DNA of 64,000 bases from Pelagimonas phthalicica (GTDB taxonomy: Bacteria > Pseudomonadota > Alphaproteobacteria > Rhodobacterales > Rhodobacteraceae). The stretch's first letter is position 1, and each line of letters opens with the position of its first letter. A model generated the notes under the pieces. That model saw nothing but the letters and a program-made list of their open reading frames with translations. It did no database searches and was not told where the DNA came from. The stretch lies in contig NZ_SOAP01000001.1 in assembly GCF_004364805.1 (NCBI RefSeq), forward strand, positions 1,426,001 through 1,490,000, given 5' to 3'. This document shows positions 59,654-64,000 of this stretch, piece by piece. Made by a program: the position numbers and the translations under genes.

Positions 59654-60001
59654 ATGAGATATGCGATTCCCTTGATTTTTTTGGCGGGTGCGGCCTTTGC
59701 CGATGCGCCGGTTGTGACAGGTGCAACGGCCAACAAGGCGGGTGACAGCTGGCGCTTTTCCGTGACTTTGTCCCATCCGGATACCGGCTGGGACGATTAT
59801 GCCGATGGCTGGCGGGTCGAAGACCTGCAGGGCCAGGTTCTGGGCCTACGCGAACTGGCCCACCCCCATGTCAATGAACAACCCTTTACCCGCAGCCTAT
59901 CCGGCGTATCGGTGCCCAAAGGCACAAAGATCGTACACATCCGCGCCCGCAGCAATGTCGACGGGTGGAGCGAGGAGGTCTTCAAGCTCGAGCTTGAATA
60001 G
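59654..60001 (+). CDS. Small periplasmic protein
   Basis: This 115-aa protein has signal peptide MRYAIPLIFLAGAAFADAPV and a soluble beta-rich domain (GDSWRFSVTLSHPDTGWDDY; TKIVHIRARSNVDGWSEEVF). It has a single-domain layout with no cysteine in the mature part. I do not recognise the family. Earlier in-frame starts at 59615 (GTG) and 59618 (ATG) are possible but would precede the signal peptide. It is convergent with the large membrane-protein gene at 60032. Confidence 0.65.
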   Translation: MRYAIPLIFLAGAAFADAPVVTGATANKAGDSWRFSVTLSHPDTGWDDYADGWRVEDLQGQVLGLRELAHPHVNEQPFTRSLSGVSVPKGTKIVHIRARSNVDGWSEEVFKLELE

Positions 60002-60031
60002 CTCTAAGGCCAGTGAACACTCCGACGGACC

Positions 60032-62071
60032 TTAGTTCCGTCCCTCGCGCAACCAGGCACCGACGATCATCACCGACGCCATGAGCAAGACCAGCCAGGC
60101 CGGAAGCAGCGCGGTCTGGCGCACATCCAGCGTCTCAAACGCCTCACGCGGTGTCAGGCCGACCCAACCCCGACCAGCGGCAGGACGGCCCGAGCGGACC
60201 GAGCGGATTTGCGGCACGCCATCCTCTAGCGGCATAATCCCACCGCGCTGCGTGGCGACCAATTCGGCCAAGGCCGTGCCACTGGCGATGGTTTGCTCGA
60301 ATTCCTTTGGGGCGGCCGGACCAAGGCCAATCACCGCCTCAAGCGCGCCCTCAGACAAACGGTACAAGCCGATATCGGCCCCCTCATAAAGCGTCTCAAA
60401 TTGCCCGGGGCTGGTTTCAAGCAAAGTGACCTCTTCTTGTGTGCCATCCGGGCGCGTGATCGTGACCGCGCCAACATTTGCCTCTAGCGAACGGCGGATG
60501 ATGCGCATGGTTTGCCCAGTCGGTTCAGCCCAAAGCGCCTCTTCCTCCAGCTCGGGCTCTTTCATCATCCAATGCGCAAGGCGGCGCAACAGGTCGAGCT
60601 GGGGCCCGCCGCCCTCATACCCCCGGCTCCAGAGCCAGGCTTGATCAGAGGCCAGCAGGGCAACCCGCCCTTCGCCAACACGATCCAGCACAAGCAAGGG
60701 TTTGCCATCGACCCCTTCCATCACAGTGGAGCCGGTGTTCGGATTGACCTCGATCTGGCGCAACCAACGCCCCCATGTTTCCGGCTCAGCCATGCCTGCC
60801 GTGACCGGGTGGCGCAGGCCAAGGTCGGTCACTCTTGGACGGAAAGCTTGGTCAATCACGCGAGCGGTCGGCTCGGCAGGTAGAACCTGACCCAAGGGCG
60901 AACGGAACAGAGAATCCGCTGAGGCAAAGTCGGGCCCGGCAGCGACCAAGACGGCACCGCCTTTTTCGATATAGTTTCGCACGTTATCCAGATAGATCGA
61001 CGGCAAAATCCCGCGCCGCTTGTAGCGGTCAAAAATGATCAGGTCGAAATCGTCGATCTTTTCCAGAAACAGCTCGCGCGTTGGAAAGGCGATCAGCGAC
61101 AGTTCATTGACCGGCACGCCATCCTGCTTTTCCGGGGGACGCAAAATGGTGAAATGCACGAGATCAACCGAGCTGTCCGATTTCAGCAGATTGCGCCAGG
61201 TCCGCCCGCCTGCATGGGGTTCGCCCGAAACCAGCAGCACGCGCAAACGATCCCGCACGCCGTTGATCTGCACAAGGGCGGTGTTGTTGCGATCGGTCAG
61301 CTCCCCATCAGCGGTGGGAACGGTGAACTGGATCACGTTCATCCCGCCATGCGGCAGGGTGACAGGCATTTCCAGATCACGCCCGATGGGCACGGTAAAA
61401 CGCTGCGGGTCAGCGCCATCCACCGAGATCAGGATGTCAGATTGAGTCGCGCCTGGCGCAGCCCCGTCATCATCTATGCGTAGGGTCAGTTTGACCTCTT
61501 CACCCAAAATGGCAAAGGCGGGGGCATTGCGCACGGATAGGCGACGGTCCCAATCGCTCTCACGCCCAGTGAGCAGTAGATGCAAAGGGGCGGGCAGGTT
61601 CGGCGCGCGTTCCAGATCATGCAACCGCCCATCTGAGAGCAGGAAAATACCGGCGATCCGTCCACGCGGCTCTTCGGCCAGGACCGCAGAAAGTGCGGTC
61701 ATTAGCTGGGTGCCGCTATTGCCTTCGCCATCTGGCACGGACACACGGCGAATTTCAGTGTTCGGGCGCGCTGTCAACTGCGCCTCTAACCTTTGAACCG
61801 CGTCTTGCGTGACTTCGGCGCGGGCATCCAACCGCTGGGATGCGCTTTCGTCGACCAGCAGCAGCACAATGTCAGACAGCGCGGCGCGATCTTCGACCTG
61901 ATAGGACGGTTGCGCCAAGGCCAGCACCAGCACAAACCCGGCCAACAGACGCAAGGCCCAGCCAGACAGCCCGCGCCAAAAGGCCAGCACAGCGCCCGCC
62001 CCGGCAAGGGCCGCCAGCACCCAAATCACCACCCATGGCAAAAGCGGATCGAATACTATTTGGCCCGTCAT
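60032..62071 (-). CDS. Large membrane protein with VWA-like and GATase1-like regions
   Basis: This 679-aa protein has two N-terminal membrane helices (WVVIWVLAALAGAGAVLAFW and ALRLLAGFVLVLALAQPSYQ). A VWA-like region opens with IVLLLVDESASQRLDARAE, where the metal-site DxSxS is altered to DESAS. A central GATase1-like part contains DDFDLIIFDRYKRRG and KGGAVLVAAGPDFAS. A C-terminal helix (AWLVLLMASVMIVGAWL) ends the protein. Proteins like this follow BatA/DUF58 genes in aerotolerance-type clusters. It overlaps the upstream DUF4159 gene by 4 nt. Confidence 0.7.
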   Translation of the reverse strand: MTGQIVFDPLLPWVVIWVLAALAGAGAVLAFWRGLSGWALRLLAGFVLVLALAQPSYQVEDRAALSDIVLLLVDESASQRLDARAEVTQDAVQRLEAQLTARPNTEIRRVSVPDGEGNSGTQLMTALSAVLAEEPRGRIAGIFLLSDGRLHDLERAPNLPAPLHLLLTGRESDWDRRLSVRNAPAFAILGEEVKLTLRIDDDGAAPGATQSDILISVDGADPQRFTVPIGRDLEMPVTLPHGGMNVIQFTVPTADGELTDRNNTALVQINGVRDRLRVLLVSGEPHAGGRTWRNLLKSDSSVDLVHFTILRPPEKQDGVPVNELSLIAFPTRELFLEKIDDFDLIIFDRYKRRGILPSIYLDNVRNYIEKGGAVLVAAGPDFASADSLFRSPLGQVLPAEPTARVIDQAFRPRVTDLGLRHPVTAGMAEPETWGRWLRQIEVNPNTGSTVMEGVDGKPLLVLDRVGEGRVALLASDQAWLWSRGYEGGGPQLDLLRRLAHWMMKEPELEEEALWAEPTGQTMRIIRRSLEANVGAVTITRPDGTQEEVTLLETSPGQFETLYEGADIGLYRLSEGALEAVIGLGPAAPKEFEQTIASGTALAELVATQRGGIMPLEDGVPQIRSVRSGRPAAGRGWVGLTPREAFETLDVRQTALLPAWLVLLMASVMIVGAWLREGRN

Positions 62072-64000
62072 TGTCCCAACCTATCCAGCAAGGCAGGCAC
62101 ATGGACCTGATCTGATTTGTAATTGCCCGTCAGTACATGCATCACAAGGTTCACCCCAAAACGATAGGCAATCTCGCGCTGTCGCTCGCCGGTAAAGCTG
62201 CGCGCCATACGTGTGAGCGGCGCGCCATTGGCATCCACCGCCCAGGCCGAGGCCCAATCATTGCCGCCAATAACCACAGGCGTCACATTGTCGTTGAGGT
62301 TGCGGAACGGCATCCCCTCAACCAGTTCCGCATCTGGTGGGGCGGCCTCGACCCAGACCTCTCGCCCGGCAAAGCGGCCGGGGAAATCCTGAAGCAAGTA
62401 GAAGGTTCGGGTCAGAACGTGATCTTCGGGGATGGGCTCAAGCGGCGGAATGTCCAGCCGCGCCGCGATTTGCTGCAACTTGCGCCCTTCGGGCGTGGCG
62501 CTGCCAAAGCCTGAAATATCCGCGTCCCGCGTATCAAACAGGATCATACCGCCGGAACGCAAATAAGAGTTTAGCTTGATATAGGCCGCGTCCGAGGGGA
62601 TCGGTTGATCGGGTGAAATCGGCCAATAGAGGAACGGAAAGAAGGCCAACTCGTCCTGCTCCAGATCTACCGCCATAGGTTTGGCCGGCTCAACAGAGGT
62701 GCGATAATACAGGATATCGGACAAGCCGCGCATCGCCGCCCCGGCAAGCTCATCCAGCTTGGCGTCTCCGGTCAGGACATGGGCAAAAACCACCTCAGAT
62801 GTGGCGTCTATCGCGATTTGTTCATCGGGCGTTTGCGCCTGTACGTCGAACGGAAGGGCCGCGAGAAAAATTAGGCTGGCCACGGCCCGCGCCCCGATCA
62901 GACGACCTGATAGGGCAAGCGAGGCCAAAACGTCTGCGAGCAGCAAAGCAATCGCCGCGCCAAGCAACCACCCACCCAAGGGGCGTTCCTGCGGGCGGCT
63001 AAGACCTTCGACAGAAATGTGATCGGGCCAAACAACCGGTTGAAGATCAGGCTCAGCCGAGATCACGTTACGCGCCAAGCTGCGCTCTTCGCCTTGGTAC
63101 AGACCGGGGCGCAGCTCGAGGCCAAGTGGGTCGCTGGACAAGGCCATGCCATCCACCCCCGGCAGGGTTTCCCCATCGCGCAAAATGCCAAACCCATCCA
63201 AGACCGAAACTGGCTGCCAAATGGTCCCTTCCAACGCCGCGCTGTCCTCGACCGCCGTGCTTGAGGATACAGCAAGCCGTTCCAACATCTGCACAAACAG
63301 GCCCGACAGCGGCAGAGTGGACCATTCCGCATTGGCGGTCACGTGGACCAGAACAATCTGGCCCTGCCCGACGGTCTTGCGCGTGACCAGTGGCGTGCCA
63401 TCGCTCAGCTGCGCAATCACGCGTTCGGCCAAAGCCGGGTCTGGCTGCGCCATGACCTGACTGTTCACGGTGATTTCATCGGTGATTGCCAGGCCGGCAA
63501 AGGGGCTATCCTCGGCAAAGGGGGCCAATGTCTTGGGTTCGCCCCAACTCATCGCGCCGCCAACTGTGCGACCACCCGCGCGCAGACGCACCGGCATCAG
63601 CGGGTCTTCGGAAGTGCGGCTGACATCGCTTGCCGCCAGTCGCGGCCCGGCAAAGCGCAACAGCAGCCCGCCCTTGTCCAGCCATTCCAGAACCTTTTCC
63701 TCTTCTCCCGGGCTGAGCGTCGCAACATCGGCCAAGACAATCGCATCGGGATTGGCCAGCAGAACCTCGTCCAGCGAGCCATTCAACAGATCTGCTGTAG
63801 GGGCAAGTGCCTTGAACAGGTAATGCAGCGGGTCGAGCAATTGCAGACCCTCGCGTCCTTCGCGACCGGCGATCAAGGCCACCTCGCGGCGGCGCAAACT
63901 GTCATCCGGCAGGGTGACCGCCCCAGCGCTGCGGCTACCGGTGATTTCAAAGCGCGAGATGCGCGCGCGCAATTCCGCAGGGAGCGCCAGCTTGGTTTCG
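62068..64000 (-). CDS. DUF4159 membrane protein, partial
   Basis: The frame is open to the right edge, so the N-terminal part (probably BatA-type helices) is missing; about 640 codons are present. The C-terminal 230 residues are a DUF4159 domain: FAHVLTGDAKLDELAGAAMR, LAFFPFLYWPISPDQPIPSD, LRSGGMILFDTRDADISGFG and VNLVMHVLTGNYKSDQVHV. The preceding part has VLEWLDKGGLLLRFAGPRLA and a helical pair (WLLGAAIALLLADVLASLAL; LIGARAVASLIFLAALPFDV). It is translationally coupled to the downstream VWA-like gene. Confidence 0.78.
   Translation of the reverse strand, partial: ETKLALPAELRARISRFEITGSRSAGAVTLPDDSLRRREVALIAGREGREGLQLLDPLHYLFKALAPTADLLNGSLDEVLLANPDAIVLADVATLSPGEEEKVLEWLDKGGLLLRFAGPRLAASDVSRTSEDPLMPVRLRAGGRTVGGAMSWGEPKTLAPFAEDSPFAGLAITDEITVNSQVMAQPDPALAERVIAQLSDGTPLVTRKTVGQGQIVLVHVTANAEWSTLPLSGLFVQMLERLAVSSSTAVEDSAALEGTIWQPVSVLDGFGILRDGETLPGVDGMALSSDPLGLELRPGLYQGEERSLARNVISAEPDLQPVVWPDHISVEGLSRPQERPLGGWLLGAAIALLLADVLASLALSGRLIGARAVASLIFLAALPFDVQAQTPDEQIAIDATSEVVFAHVLTGDAKLDELAGAAMRGLSDILYYRTSVEPAKPMAVDLEQDELAFFPFLYWPISPDQPIPSDAAYIKLNSYLRSGGMILFDTRDADISGFGSATPEGRKLQQIAARLDIPPLEPIPEDHVLTRTFYLLQDFPGRFAGREVWVEAAPPDAELVEGMPFRNLNDNVTPVVIGGNDWASAWAVDANGAPLTRMARSFTGERQREIAYRFGVNLVMHVLTGNYKSDQVHVPALLDRLGQ

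Noticed and set aside
1-64000. CRISPR arrays, insertion sequences, prophage or integrase genes
   Set aside because: No regularly spaced repeats, transposase, integrase or phage structural genes were seen anywhere in the window.

Overview
The window is bacterial chromosome from an alphaproteobacterium, most probably a marine Rhodobacteraceae (Roseobacter-group) member. The basis is an F0-only ATP synthase cluster with a split b/b' pair, a MipZ-type division ATPase, a Rhodobacter-like sorbitol/mannitol operon (smoEFGK-smoS-mtlK), Hint-domain and SH3 proteins typical of the group, and interspersed copies of a 'GG.TATTT...CCA.AGAAG' intergenic motif. The species cannot be named. There are no insertion sequences, prophage, CRISPR array or rRNA; one tRNA (Ser-GCU) is present.

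Layout. 0-3.3 kb: partial mipZ, then atpI-atpB-atpE-b'-atpF on the minus strand ending in a clear terminator. 3.5-8.5 kb: small regulatory units (MarR plus a deiodinase-like protein, two LysR regulators, a DUF1127 protein, ArsR, an EamA exporter). 8.7-18.4 kb: translation and protein-targeting block ffh, five tandem GNAT acetyltransferases, chorismate mutase, rpsP, a 48-aa membrane protein, rimM and trmD. A low-GC 448-aa orphan gene and a DUF4274-like gene split rimM from trmD. 18.6-26.3 kb: LacI-controlled polyol ABC importer with sorbitol and mannitol dehydrogenases. 26.3-28.3 kb: divergent SDR and AraC genes. 28.6-32.6 kb: ATP-grasp, alpha-E, transglutaminase-like and Anbu (proteasome-like) genes, a predicted peptide-ligation/peptidase system. 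32.9-37.8 kb: a guanidine-I (ykkC) riboswitch ahead of a nitrate/taurine-type ABC importer, a ureohydrolase best read as nickel guanidine hydrolase (GdmH), a His-rich protein and a small His-containing membrane peptide.

37.9-52.9 kb: tRNA-Ser, ugd, an LpxR-like outer-membrane protein, a Hint-domain protein, two envelope proteins, a D-2-hydroxyacid dehydrogenase, a BKACE/aminotransferase pair with an RpiR regulator, a leucine-attenuated cupin-leuA operon, an SDR, and a 983-aa secreted multidomain protein. 53-58.4 kb: glcD-glcE-(4-TM protein)-(heme N-demethylase-like)-glcF. 58.5-64 kb: HemJ-like and DUF599 membrane proteins, a small periplasmic protein, and two large BatA/DUF4159-type membrane proteins; the last runs off the right edge.

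The most informative observations are the guanidine utilisation operon with its candidate private nickel-delivery genes, the Anbu-ATP-grasp system, the orphan gene inside the rimM-trmD block, the five-fold GNAT array, and the leucine leader placed ahead of a cupin gene. Start codons were often moved downstream of the longest reading frame to the first start with a ribosome-binding site or a family-typical N terminus; the reason is given in each entry.
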